This document shows positions 1-7,158 of a stretch of 26,397 bases of DNA, piece after piece (within the stretch, counting starts at the first letter, position 1; every line of letters begins with the position of its first letter). This stretch comes from an uncultured bacterium (GTDB taxonomy: Bacteria; Cyanobacteriota; Vampirovibrionia; Gastranaerophilales; Gastranaerophilaceae). The notes below the pieces were generated by a model that did no database searches, was not told where the DNA came from, and worked only from the letters and a program-made list of their open reading frames with translations. A program made the translations under genes and the position numbers. The stretch is from contig CAPQCU010000022.1 of assembly GCA_948684385.1 (NCBI GenBank), forward strand, positions 1 through 26,397, written 5' to 3'.

Positions 1-531
1 CTTCGTATTTTCAAGATTTAGCTTGCTATTGGTAATTGAGATTTCTTCAACATCGGAATCTTTAACCGTTAATTCAATGTTTCTTCCGTAGATGTTGCTA
101 GGGCACCTCATTCCTGCAGGTTTTGCACCTTCTATAGTTACTTTTCCGGTAACCATATCAATAACGGTTTTAGCTGCGCGAGTCAATTTGCTAAAATAGC
201 AACTTTTCCCGTCTTTATTTTTAAAAGTGAAATCATGAGGATAATTCAGAGGTTCTCCTTTGTATAAATGCAATACGTCTTCTTCAAAGTTATCATACTT
301 TAACTCCAATACATCCCCATTTTCTATGTTAGTCATTGAAATCTTTCCCTCTTCTGTTGTAAAACGATAACGGTTAAAATGCTCTGCTTCTCTTTTATCA
401 AGTATTCCATCCCTATTACTGTCAAATAACATTACCATTAATTTTTGCCCTTCTGAACCGTTTCGTTTTACAGTTTCTACGCTCATACCTGCATGGGTTT
501 GAATTCTTTCCTGTGCTACTTTTGTTGTCAT
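1..531 (-). CDS. EF-hand-containing protein, C-terminus outside window
   Basis: An open frame reads leftward from an ATG at 531-529 through 177 codons to base 1 without a stop, so the 3' end lies outside the window. The start has a good Shine-Dalgarno (AAGGAG about 7 nt upstream). The product begins MTTKVAQERIQ and has one canonical 12-residue EF-hand loop at residues 37-48 (D-S-N-R-D-G-I-L-D-K-R-E), with Asp, Asn, Asp, Gly, Asp and Glu in the calcium-binding positions. No signal peptide or membrane segment is seen in the visible part. The rest is mixed polar sequence with several short beta-like stretches. Calcium binding is inferred from the loop; the wider function is unknown. The 270 bases between it and the next gene hold its upstream region; I see no other gene there. 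Confidence 0.75.
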   Translation of the reverse strand, partial: MTTKVAQERIQTHAGMSVETVKRNGSEGQKLMVMLFDSNRDGILDKREAEHFNRYRFTTEEGKISMTNIENGDVLELKYDNFEEDVLHLYKGEPLNYPHDFTFKNKDGKSCYFSKLTRAAKTVIDMVTGKVTIEGAKPAGMRCPSNIYGRNIELTVKDSDVEEISITNSKLNLENTK

Positions 532-801
532 AATTTTCTCCTTTTTCTTTCGTGTTTAAATTCTCTTTTTCCTGGACGCGTCTTATGTTTATATAAAGTA
601 TTTTTCTTTTTAAAAATTGCCCAAGAAAAAGAAATAAAATATCAAAAATATATAAAATAAAGAAACGACAATGCTTTTAATGCTTCATAAAACTTTATAA
701 TTATTTTTATTATAGGAATTTAAAATTCTTGTTTGTGTATAAAATTAAATTTTAATCTCCTGTTATCAACATGTAATTAAATATAAGATAATAAAAGAAT
801 T

Positions 802-1122
802 ATGACATTAAATATCAAAAAACAGTTAGGTGCAAGAATAAAGAAGTTGCGACAAGATAGGGGGTTGTCGCAGGAACAATTTGCTGAAAAGCTTGGTATT
901 GCGACTAGAACGCTATGCGGTATTGAGATTGGTAAAAGTTTCTTTACTGCTGATACGTTGGAGAAAATACTTGTTACACTTGGCGTTACACCGCAAGATT
1001 TATTTATGATTAACTATCTACAGCCTCAAGAGGATTTGGTTGAGGAAATTATTGATACAGTCCGAAACATAAAAGATAGAGAAAAAATAGAAGTTATTTA
1101 TAAAATAATTAAATCTTTCTAA
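802..1122 (+). CDS. Xre/Cro-type helix-turn-helix regulator
   Basis: A 106-residue protein. Residues about 8-65 form a Cro/C1-type HTH domain: the LGARIKKLRQDRGLSQEQFAEKLGI segment (split here: LGARIKKLRQDRG, then LSQEQFAEKLGI) is the classic helix 1-2-3 pattern, and the later LGVTPQDLF closes the domain. The last 40 residues are charged and helical. It probably binds DNA as a dimer and regulates transcription; its target is not evident. No Shine-Dalgarno is visible before the ATG. An AT-rich -10-like GATAAT sits at 787-792, so a very short or absent leader is possible. Its 3' end overlaps the convergent nucleotidyltransferase gene by 14 bp. That arrangement does not by itself show that the two form a functional pair. 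Confidence 0.85.
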   Translation: MTLNIKKQLGARIKKLRQDRGLSQEQFAEKLGIATRTLCGIEIGKSFFTADTLEKILVTLGVTPQDLFMINYLQPQEDLVEEIIDTVRNIKDREKIEVIYKIIKSF

Positions 1123-1879
1123 TATTTTCAACCATGTTTGATAAAATCTTTAAAGTATCAGGCCGGGTAAAAAGTTTGTTAATATTTTCTTCAAACTGTT
1201 CCGGCAGGATTTTGCAATTATTTTTTGCGAATTGAACGAGACGTTTTTCTCCAGGATGAAGTATTTTGTTTTTAGCAAAAAGAACATCAAAATAACTTGC
1301 CATAAAAGCTGCGATTCTGTGGTTAATGCTATTTGTATCATTGCGTTTAATAGCTTTTTCGATTTGTTCGTAATAAGAAGCAAATGGTTTATCTTTCATT
1401 AACATCATGTTGCGTTTTATGATATTTTGCGCAAGTTTTTCTGGATAAGGCGTTTTGAGTTTGTCTTTTAAGCCTTGCAGCCAGCTTCCTGTATCATGAA
1501 TAATTTCAAAAATATTTAATGTGTGTAAAAAGCAGGTAGAGTAACCATTTGACGGCTGATGTTTTTCCCAAATGTTGTGAACAGTATTTTCAAACCAATC
1601 TTTGTTCCAGTACATTACATCTAATTGCTGTCCTAATCCGTCAACAAAATATTCATCTCCGGAGCCGAAATAATCACATCCGACTTCGTATTTTGACGAG
1701 ATTTTTTTAATAAGGTTTTCACGCTTTTCAAGAGGAATATCTTTATCAACGAAAACATACATATCAATATCAGAAGATTTATCAGCAGTTTTAGCTGCGG
1801 AAGAACCTCCCAGTGCAATCGCTTTTACTTCATTAAATCCCTTATATTGATTGATAATATTGTTTAAACAATTATCCAT
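1109..1879 (-). CDS. Pol-beta superfamily nucleotidyltransferase (DUF4037-like)
   Basis: A 256-residue protein with the nucleotidyltransferase signature: GGSSA at 24-28, then SDIDMYV with Asp37 and Asp39 as metal ligands, and a third candidate Asp at about 87 (QQLDVMYW). The C-terminal half (PYPEKLAQNIIKRN and the following helical region) resembles DUF4037, found in several uncharacterised nucleotidyltransferases related to aminoglycoside and lincosamide adenylyltransferases. The expected chemistry is transfer of a nucleotide to a small molecule or protein; the substrate is unknown, and resistance should not be assumed. The start has no Shine-Dalgarno but a strong promoter directly abuts it, suggesting a leaderless message. 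It converges on and overlaps the HTH gene. Confidence 0.75.
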   Translation of the reverse strand: MDNCLNNIINQYKGFNEVKAIALGGSSAAKTADKSSDIDMYVFVDKDIPLEKRENLIKKISSKYEVGCDYFGSGDEYFVDGLGQQLDVMYWNKDWFENTVHNIWEKHQPSNGYSTCFLHTLNIFEIIHDTGSWLQGLKDKLKTPYPEKLAQNIIKRNMMLMKDKPFASYYEQIEKAIKRNDTNSINHRIAAFMASYFDVLFAKNKILHPGEKRLVQFAKNNCKILPEQFEENINKLFTRPDTLKILSNMVENIRKI

Positions 1880-1885
1880 ACAGAA

Positions 1886-1913
1886 ATTTTACAACCAAAA
1901 GCTTAAATATCAA
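1886..1913 (-). promoter_or_regulatory. Promoter of the nucleotidyltransferase gene (predicted leaderless)
   Basis: On the minus strand TTGATA (1913-1908) is followed by a 16-bp spacer and TAAAAT (1891-1886). Only 6 nt separate the -10 from the ATG at 1879, so the expected +1 falls on the A of the start codon. Confidence 0.5.
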
Positions 1914-1946
1914 CTAGTTAACGGATTTTTTATTAACCAAACAGGC

Positions 1947-1952
1947 TAAAAT
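1947..1952 (+). promoter_or_regulatory. -10 element of cdd
   Basis: TAAAAT lies 7 nt before the cdd ATG. No convincing -35 and no Shine-Dalgarno is present, so a leaderless or near-leaderless message is suggested. Confidence 0.35.
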
Positions 1953-1959
1953 ATAGAAT

Positions 1960-2349
1960 ATGAACCATGATTATAATTTATTAATGAATAAAGCAAAAGA
2001 AGCATCAAAAATGTCTTATTCACCGTTTTCGAGATTTGCAGTAGGTGCTGCTGTTCTTGCAAAAAGCGGAACGATTTATTCCGGCTGCAATGTTGAGAAC
2101 TCTTCTTTCGGAATGACAATTTGTGCAGAAAGATGCGCTATATTTAAAGCGATTTCAGAGGGCGAAAAAGAAATTCTGGCTGTTGCTATATACTCTCCAA
2201 ATGCTGATGACTGCAACCCTTGCGGAGCTTGTCGTCAGGTAATGTACGAGTTTCAGGGTGATGAAGAAATTGATGTTATTACTGAAAACATGGGAGAGCT
2301 AATTATACGCAAACTGGGTGTTTACCTGCCTTACGGTTTTAAAATATAG
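1960..2349 (+). CDS. cdd: Cytidine deaminase
   Basis: A 129-residue protein of the short homotetrameric cytidine deaminase family, which deaminates cytidine and deoxycytidine to uridine and deoxyuridine in pyrimidine salvage. The zinc site is complete: Cys55 and catalytic Glu57 in ICAERC, then Cys88 and Cys91 in NPCGACRQ. The N-terminal SYSPFSRFAVGAA and GCNVENSSFGMTI segments form the nucleoside-binding region typical of the family, and the length is normal. It sits just upstream of a zinc-ribbon miniprotein and pgpH-ybeY-dgkA. In Bacillus, cdd is also found next to yqfF(pgpH)-ybeY-dgkA, so the neighbourhood is an old one. No ribosome-binding site is visible; the -10 box lies 7 nt upstream. 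Confidence 0.95.
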   Translation: MNHDYNLLMNKAKEASKMSYSPFSRFAVGAAVLAKSGTIYSGCNVENSSFGMTICAERCAIFKAISEGEKEILAVAIYSPNADDCNPCGACRQVMYEFQGDEEIDVITENMGELIIRKLGVYLPYGFKI

Positions 2350-2358
2350 GGTTGATTT

Positions 2359-2559
2359 GTGTACATAGTTGAACTTTTTATAAAATGGCTTAATAAAAAT
2401 AAGCGAGGAGAAGGAGCCAATCCGGAAGGAGTGTATCGTGAAAGTTTTGAATACGAAGCTGATGAAGCAGTGACCTGTAATCATAACTTTATGCCTGTTG
2501 ACAGCACGGGTGAAGTGCTGGCTTGTACAAAATGCGGGTTTGTAATTAAAAAGCGCTAG
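2359..2559 (+). CDS. Small zinc-ribbon-like protein
   Basis: A 66-residue protein starting at GTG (2359), 9 bp after the cdd stop. An AGGG about 8 nt upstream serves as the ribosome-binding site, so it is probably co-transcribed with cdd. The C-terminal half carries a likely zinc site, C-N-H (residues about 40-42) followed by CTKC (about 57-60), the spacing of a one-knuckle zinc ribbon. The N-terminal 20 residues are amphipathic (YIVELFIKWLNKNK). It is not a member of a family I can name. Small zinc ribbons of this type often bind nucleic acid or act as adaptors; nothing here tells which. Confidence 0.6.
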   Translation: MYIVELFIKWLNKNKRGEGANPEGVYRESFEYEADEAVTCNHNFMPVDSTGEVLACTKCGFVIKKR

Positions 2560-2574
2560 TTTTTGTACTATAAT
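2546..2574 (+). promoter_or_regulatory. Promoter of the pgpH operon
   Basis: TTAAAA (2546-2551), a 17-bp spacer and a perfect TATAAT (2569-2574) overlap the end of the zinc-ribbon gene. The expected start near 2581 leaves a leader of about 22 nt containing the GAGAGG ribosome-binding site of pgpH. Confidence 0.55.
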
Positions 2575-2602
2575 GATACTGACTTATAAATGAGAGGTTT
2601 TT

Positions 2603-4774
2603 ATGCAAAAGTTTGTAGAATATATTACGTCAAAGAAATTTAGAAACATAATGTTTTTTATTTTGTTTACTTTTCTTATGACCGTTACTATTTCATCTCA
2701 GAATTATTTTTTCCAAAAAGTAATTGAAAACGGGATAAGTAAAAAAGATATTGTTGCCCAGAAAGACATTAAAGTTGTAGATACTAAAAAAACCGAGCAG
2801 CACAGAAAAGAAGTTGCTCAGAATGTTGAGCCGATTTTGACTCCTGCAGAAGACGAGTTTATTACTACAAGTCTTGTAACTCTTCAAAATTCCGTAATGA
2901 AAATAAGACATAAAGAAATCAGTGATAAAGTTAAAAAAGAAGAGCTTAGCGTTTTATTTGATGAAGCAGGTAAAAAGGAACTTGTTGAATTCTTACTAAA
3001 AGCAGGTGATAGTGAATTGTCTGCCGTGTTTGATAAAGCGAAAGTTACACTTTCTTCAGTTTTAAGTACTGGAATTTCTTCAAAAGATTTTGAAACCGGA
3101 TATGTAGACTCAATTATCAAGGAAAATTTACCAAACAATGTTCCGAGATATCAGGGTGTATTAATTACAGGTATTTTGAACCAAATTATCGTTCCTAACC
3201 TCGTAGTTGATGAATTTGCAACAGAAATTGCAAAGAAAAATGCCCAGAATGCAGTTAAGCCTTATGAAGTAACATTTAAAAAAGGTGATAAAATCGTATT
3301 TGACGGTGAACCTGTAACAAAACTTAAGCGCGATGCTCTGAGAGCCGCAGGATATAATGTCCTTGAAGTTAACTGGGGAGGTATTTTAGGGCTATATGCA
3401 TTAATTGCGTTTTTTACATTTGTCTTCTTACAGTACGAACGAAATTTTGAAAAACAGTATTACGAAGCTAAACACATGGCAATGGCAGCTGCGTATACGC
3501 TTATTCTGGCGTTTACCGCTGCACTCCTTCCAACGGGCTTCTCGCCTTATATAATTCCTATTCCTGCGTATACAATTCTTGTTTCAATATTTACAACTCC
3601 GAGAAATGCTTTTTTTGCTTCAACTATTGTTCTTGCACTTATTGCAATTGGAATGCACTGGAACCTTGAAGTTGTAGTTTCGTTTATGCTCTTAAATACA
3701 GTTGTAATGACTACTGTTTCAAAACTAAAATTCTCAAAACGTTCTGATTTGCTGGCTGTAAGTTTAAAGATAACTCTTGCCGGTGTGCTTGTAACTTCAG
3801 GTATTTACTTCCTTGAAAAATTCATGATGGAAATTGATAATCTCTTAATCTTGAAAGATTTGGGATGCTTGATAATAAATTGTTTTGTAATAAGCGGCGT
3901 ACTGCTTTTAGGGCTTTTGCCGATTATTGAAAATATTTTCAGAGTAATGACTCCTTACGGTCTCGCCGAGCTTGCTGACCATAATCAGGAGCTTTTGAAA
4001 AAGCTTATGCAAGAAGCTCCCGGAACATTTAATCATAGCTTAACAGTTTCACATCTCTGCGAAAACGCAGCGGAAGCTATCGGAGCAAACCCTGTTCTTG
4101 CAAGAGTCGGAGCGATGTATCACGATATCGGCAAACTTTTAAGACCGATGTTCTTTGTTGAAAACCAGTCTTTCTATGGAATTGAAAACCCGCATAAAGC
4201 CTGCACTCCAAGGTTTAGTAAAATGCTTATTACAGCGCACCCGAAAGATGGTATTGAGCTTGCAAAAGACGCTCATCTTCCGCAAGTTATTCAGAACTTT
4301 ATTCTTCAGCACCACGGTACAAGCCTTGTAAGTTATTTTTATAACGAAGCTTTGAAAGAAGAAGGTGCAGAGAATGTTAACGAAGAACAGTTCAGATATC
4401 CCGGGCCGAAGCCGAATATGAAGGAAACTGCTATTCTTATGCTGGCTGACGCAATTGAATCTGCTGTAAGAGCAGCTAAAAACCCTTCTAACGAAGAGAT
4501 TGATGCAATCATTAATAAGATTGTAAAAGAACGCTTAAACGACGGTCAGCTGTCGGACGCACCTCTCACATTGAAGGATTTGAAAACAATTGCGGAAACT
4601 TTCTCCAGAATGCTTCGCGGTATGCATCACAAACGTATTAAATACCATAATGATTTAGTGCAGGAGCTTGATAAGAACAATGTATTAAATCATGAAATCT
4701 TAAAACCAAGCCTTGATGCAGATTTAGAGTCTAAGGTTAAGGAGCTTGAAAACAAAAAGAATGACAACAATTAA
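2603..4774 (+). CDS. pgpH: 7TM-HD cyclic-di-AMP phosphodiesterase PgpH-like
   Basis: A 723-residue membrane protein of the 7TMR-HD family (Bacillus YqfF, Listeria PgpH). An N-terminal membrane segment (about 13-34) is followed by a long extracytoplasmic 7TMR-HDED-type domain to about 255. A cluster of hydrophobic helices follows (about 258-475), and then a cytoplasmic HD domain. The HD metal ligands are visible: His478 (NHSLTVSH), His507-Asp508 (YHDIGKL), His570-His571 (QHHGT) and the downstream LADAIESA Asp. Known members hydrolyse c-di-AMP to pApA and help control osmolyte and potassium balance. Whether this lineage makes c-di-AMP is not shown here. The start has a clear GAGAGG. It leads an operon with ybeY and dgkA, both overlapping end to start. 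Confidence 0.88.
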   Translation: MQKFVEYITSKKFRNIMFFILFTFLMTVTISSQNYFFQKVIENGISKKDIVAQKDIKVVDTKKTEQHRKEVAQNVEPILTPAEDEFITTSLVTLQNSVMKIRHKEISDKVKKEELSVLFDEAGKKELVEFLLKAGDSELSAVFDKAKVTLSSVLSTGISSKDFETGYVDSIIKENLPNNVPRYQGVLITGILNQIIVPNLVVDEFATEIAKKNAQNAVKPYEVTFKKGDKIVFDGEPVTKLKRDALRAAGYNVLEVNWGGILGLYALIAFFTFVFLQYERNFEKQYYEAKHMAMAAAYTLILAFTAALLPTGFSPYIIPIPAYTILVSIFTTPRNAFFASTIVLALIAIGMHWNLEVVVSFMLLNTVVMTTVSKLKFSKRSDLLAVSLKITLAGVLVTSGIYFLEKFMMEIDNLLILKDLGCLIINCFVISGVLLLGLLPIIENIFRVMTPYGLAELADHNQELLKKLMQEAPGTFNHSLTVSHLCENAAEAIGANPVLARVGAMYHDIGKLLRPMFFVENQSFYGIENPHKACTPRFSKMLITAHPKDGIELAKDAHLPQVIQNFILQHHGTSLVSYFYNEALKEEGAENVNEEQFRYPGPKPNMKETAILMLADAIESAVRAAKNPSNEEIDAIINKIVKERLNDGQLSDAPLTLKDLKTIAETFSRMLRGMHHKRIKYHNDLVQELDKNNVLNHEILKPSLDADLESKVKELENKKNDNN

Positions 4775-5270
4775 TATTTTTACAGAAAATATTTTTGAAG
4801 GCTGGAAGCTTGATGAAAAAGATGTAATTGATAAAACCCGCAGTATGCTGGAGTTTTATATCAAAAATCTTGAAGAAAAGTCTTGTCTTTTAGAACGCGA
4901 ATATGACTCAATTACACTTGATATTGTGTTTTGCGACTCCGAAAAAACTCATGAACTCAACAGAGATTACAGAGAAAAAGATTATCCTGCAGATATAATT
5001 ACGTTTGCTATTTTTGCGGATGATGAAAACAGTTTTATATTTGATGGTGATATTAATCTCGGCGAAATCGTAATTGCTTTGGATAAAGTAATTGAAGGGG
5101 TAAACAGGGATATAAGTTTTTCTAAAAACAAAGAACAGGAGCTCTGCTTTTTAATAAGCCATGGTTTAATGCATCTTCTTGGATTTGACCATCAGAGTGA
5201 AGAGGAATACAATTTTGTTATAGGGGAGCAAAGAAAAGCTTTGGAGAGTATCGGGTATGACAAAATTTAA
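4761..5270 (+). CDS. ybeY: Endoribonuclease YbeY (rRNA maturation factor)
   Basis: A 169-residue zinc endoribonuclease involved in 16S rRNA 3'-end maturation and ribosome quality control. The signature H-x3-H-x5-H is present in ISHGLMHLLGFDH (His134, His138, His144 counted from this start). The middle also fits the family (NRDYREKDYPADIITF, GDINLGEIVIA). I chose ATG 4761 over an in-frame TTG at 4746: the latter lies 1 nt from the only AAGGAG, while the former follows it at a long but possible spacing. The gene overlaps the end of pgpH by 14 bp and its own end overlaps dgkA by 14 bp, implying translational coupling. Confidence 0.93.
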   Translation: MTTINIFTENIFEGWKLDEKDVIDKTRSMLEFYIKNLEEKSCLLEREYDSITLDIVFCDSEKTHELNRDYREKDYPADIITFAIFADDENSFIFDGDINLGEIVIALDKVIEGVNRDISFSKNKEQELCFLISHGLMHLLGFDHQSEEEYNFVIGEQRKALESIGYDKI

Positions 5271-5631
5271 ATCACAGGGGTTTAATAACACTTTTAAAAA
5301 TGCTAGAAAAGGGTTCAGGCTTGTTTTAAAAAGCGAAGTGAATTTAAGAATACACACTGCAATAGCAGTCCTTGTGGTTTTTTTGGCTCTTTTACTGAAA
5401 TTTTCTGCGTTAGAGTTTTGCATACTTCTTTTTGTAATCGGGCTTGTAATTGTAGCAGAAATGCTAAATACAGCTATTGAGTTTACTCTTGACTCAATCT
5501 ATCATAACCGGTATTCAAGAATGGTCGGAATGGCAAAAGACATTTCAGCAGGCGCTGTAATGTTTGCGACTATAATAAGTGTTCTTGTTGGATTGATTTT
5601 ATTCGGAAGTAAAGTTCTTCTATTTTTGTAA
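5257..5631 (+). CDS. dgkA: Diacylglycerol/undecaprenol kinase family protein
   Basis: A 124-residue integral membrane kinase of the DgkA family. It has three hydrophobic segments (about 34-51, 55-73, 100-121), the conserved EMLNTAIE catalytic motif (about 69-76) and the AKDISAGAV segment (about 92-100). The amphipathic N-terminal surface helix GFNNTFKNARKGF is typical of the Gram-positive-type enzyme, which phosphorylates undecaprenol and so recycles the cell-wall lipid carrier. Substrate preference (diacylglycerol or undecaprenol) cannot be read from sequence, but the pgpH-ybeY-dgkA context matches the undecaprenol kinase of Bacillus. It is the last gene of this operon; a strong terminator follows 165 bp later. 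Confidence 0.9.
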   Translation: MTKFKSQGFNNTFKNARKGFRLVLKSEVNLRIHTAIAVLVVFLALLLKFSALEFCILLFVIGLVIVAEMLNTAIEFTLDSIYHNRYSRMVGMAKDISAGAVMFATIISVLVGLILFGSKVLLFL

Positions 5632-5718
5632 TTCGTCGATGTGTAAAGTTTTGTAACAATATAAAGAGTGTTGCGCAATTCTTGATTGCGTAAATACTTT
5701 ATATATATGTAAGCATTA

Positions 5719-5826
5719 AATAAACACAAACACAAACCTTTCATACAACCTACACACTAACCTTCTACACATGAGGAATTATTAAACAAGATTCCAAACC
5801 TTTCTTCTTTAGAAAGGTTTTTTTTT
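5719..5826 (+). ncRNA. Candidate small RNA or 3'-UTR-derived RNA upstream of terminator
   Basis: The 165 bases after dgkA have no convincing frame but end in a strong terminator. A possible promoter, TTGATT (5682-5687), 16 bp, TATATG (5704-5709), would start an RNA near 5719 of about 108 nt. Its body (5724-5775) is unusually rich in A and C and poor in G, hence unstructured. It contains AAACCTTTC at 5734-5742, an exact copy of the terminator's left arm (5796-5804), so the two copies could compete for the right arm. An additional hairpin, CGCAAT/ATTGCG, lies upstream near 5673-5690. It may simply be the dgkA 3' UTR. No known RNA family was recognised. Confidence 0.3.
5796..5826 (+). terminator. 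Rho-independent terminator after dgkA
   Basis: A 9-bp perfect stem AAACCTTTC (5796-5804) / GAAAGGTTT (5812-5820) with a 7-nt loop is followed by six more T residues. It ends the pgpH-ybeY-dgkA transcript or a small RNA. Confidence 0.9.
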
Positions 5827-5835
5827 GTGCAACGG

Positions 5836-5887
5836 GGGTAAATGTATTGGGTTGGTTTTGGGACTACAAACGTAACGTCCCCTCCCT
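5836..5887 (+). repeat. 52-bp intergenic repeat unit, copy 1
   Basis: It starts with GGGTAAATG at unit position 1, has GGGTTGG at 14-20 and ACTAC at 28-32, matching the units after ycf46 and atpE at the same offsets. It begins 9 nt after the terminator T-run, through a TGTGCAACGG linker that is closely matched at the minus-strand copy near 8569. Confidence 0.75.
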
Positions 5888-5900
5888 TGTGAGGGAGGGG
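5879..5900. repeat. GC-rich palindrome after lpd-like gene
   Basis: CCCCTCCCT (5879-5887) and AGGGAGGGG (5892-5900) form a 9-bp hairpin with a TGTG loop in an otherwise AT-rich region. It overlaps the end of repeat copy 1 and sits 27 bp past the end of the minus-strand flavoprotein gene. There is no T-run on either side, so it is not a standard terminator. It looks like a REP-type palindromic unit or a transcript-stabilising hairpin. Confidence 0.6.
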
Positions 5901-5927
5901 AAGGGTGGGTGATAACCCTGGACCTTC

Positions 5928-7124
5928 TTACTTTAACACTTCAAATATCCCTTCCGCATAAGTCGGATGGGCAAAACAAATCTCTTTTAACTCTTCTGCT
6001 TTTATCTTTTTCTGGATTGCAAGGAGAAGTATGTGGATTAAAGACGAAGCTTCTTTTGATACAATATGCGCACCGTAGATTAAGTCATCTTTTATAATAA
6101 GCTTAATAAATCCGTCTGTAGCTTCGTCGCACCATGACTTTCCAAGTGCTGTGATTGGAAGCATTTTTTTCTGGCAGGTTTCATCCATATCCTGCTCTCT
6201 AAGCCCGACCCAGGCAATTTCAGGCTCGCCATAGATTACAGAAGGTGTCAAAGCTTTATTGAAAGGAATGTTTAAAGTCTTTTCATTCGCCTGATGAATT
6301 GCGTAATGAGCGAGCTGGATTTCTCCGCAGGAATCTCCCAGAACGCATACATCTTCACATTCCGGCTTAACAGGAACTCTGCCGGCTGCAACTAAGATAA
6401 AATCAGGAGAAATCTCTACTCCGCTATTTAGTGTTACAATTTTATTTTCAATCTTTGCAATGCTGTCTTTGAGGTAATATTTTATTTCTTTTTGCTTGAA
6501 TATTCGTTCAATTCTTTTAGATACTTCAATATCAGCAATCGGGATAAGGTGTTCAGCCATTTCCGTAATAGTAACTTCTACTCCGAAATTTGAGAAAATT
6601 CTTGCCCATTCTATTCCGATTGCACCGGAGCCAACGATTAAAACTGATTTCGGAAGCTCCTGAAGGTTTAATACGTCATCAGAGCTTAAAATAAAATTCC
6701 CGTCAAACTCAAGCCCTTTTAGCTCTCTGGGTTTTGAACCTGTTGCAGCAAATATTTTTCTTGCTTTGTATTCTTCGTTTTCGGCTAAGATTGTGTTTTT
6801 ATCTTTTATGTAAGCTTCCGCGTAAATCGTTTTTACGCCGGAATTTTTAACGGCAAGCTCAAGAGATTTTCTGATTTTTTCTACAGTTTGCTCTTTTTTA
6901 GCAATTATTTCTGAAAAATCTAAAGTTACTCCATGCTTTTTCAATGCAGAGTACATTTCAGAAGCATGAATAAGTGATTTTGTCGGGATGCATCCGTTAT
7001 TCATACAAGTTCCACCAAGTTTATTTTTTTCAAATAAAACTACTGAATGTCCTTGTTTAGCAAGGTTCATAGCTGCAGTATAACCGGCAGGACCCCCGCC
7101 AATAATTCCGTATTCAAAATCCAT
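5928..7124 (-). CDS. Dihydrolipoyl dehydrogenase-like flavoprotein, internally shortened
   Basis: A 398-residue class I pyridine-nucleotide disulfide oxidoreductase. FAD site: GIIGGGPAG at 6-14. Redox disulfide: Cys40 and Cys45 in GGTCMNNGCIPTK. NAD-binding GSGAIGIEWA occurs mid-protein, and the dimer-domain His386-Glu391 dyad is in AHPTYAE. This best fits dihydrolipoyl dehydrogenase, the E3 enzyme that reoxidises lipoamide in 2-oxoacid dehydrogenase or glycine cleavage complexes. No such partner gene is nearby. Usual length is 450-475. Here only 13 residues separate the GR of AAGRVP from the GD of VLGDS, against about 38 in E. coli Lpd, so about 25 residues at the NAD-to-FAD domain crossover are missing while the frame stays open. 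GGGAG precedes the start. Confidence 0.85.
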   Translation of the reverse strand: MDFEYGIIGGGPAGYTAAMNLAKQGHSVVLFEKNKLGGTCMNNGCIPTKSLIHASEMYSALKKHGVTLDFSEIIAKKEQTVEKIRKSLELAVKNSGVKTIYAEAYIKDKNTILAENEEYKARKIFAATGSKPRELKGLEFDGNFILSSDDVLNLQELPKSVLIVGSGAIGIEWARIFSNFGVEVTITEMAEHLIPIADIEVSKRIERIFKQKEIKYYLKDSIAKIENKIVTLNSGVEISPDFILVAAGRVPVKPECEDVCVLGDSCGEIQLAHYAIHQANEKTLNIPFNKALTPSVIYGEPEIAWVGLREQDMDETCQKKMLPITALGKSWCDEATDGFIKLIIKDDLIYGAHIVSKEASSLIHILLLAIQKKIKAEELKEICFAHPTYAEGIFEVLK

Positions 7125-7145
7125 AACACATCTCCCTTTTTCCTT

Positions 7146-7151
7146 ATTATA
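7146..7151 (-). promoter_or_regulatory. -10 element of the lpd-like gene
   Basis: TATAAT reads on the minus strand in the 34-bp gap after the upstream membrane-protein gene, 21 nt before the ATG. The leader contains GGGAG. The 14 bases TATAATAAGGAAAA recur exactly at the gatA promoter. A clear -35 is not seen. Confidence 0.45.
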
Positions 7152-7158
7152 GCGTAAA

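Noticed and set aside
802..1879. HTH plus nucleotidyltransferase as a toxin-antitoxin (MNT/HEPN-like) pair
   Set aside because: The genes converge instead of forming an operon, the nucleotidyltransferase is long with a DUF4037-like C-terminus, and there is no HEPN partner.
5879..5900. Terminator for the minus-strand flavoprotein gene
   Set aside because: The hairpin is strong but no T-run follows on the minus strand.
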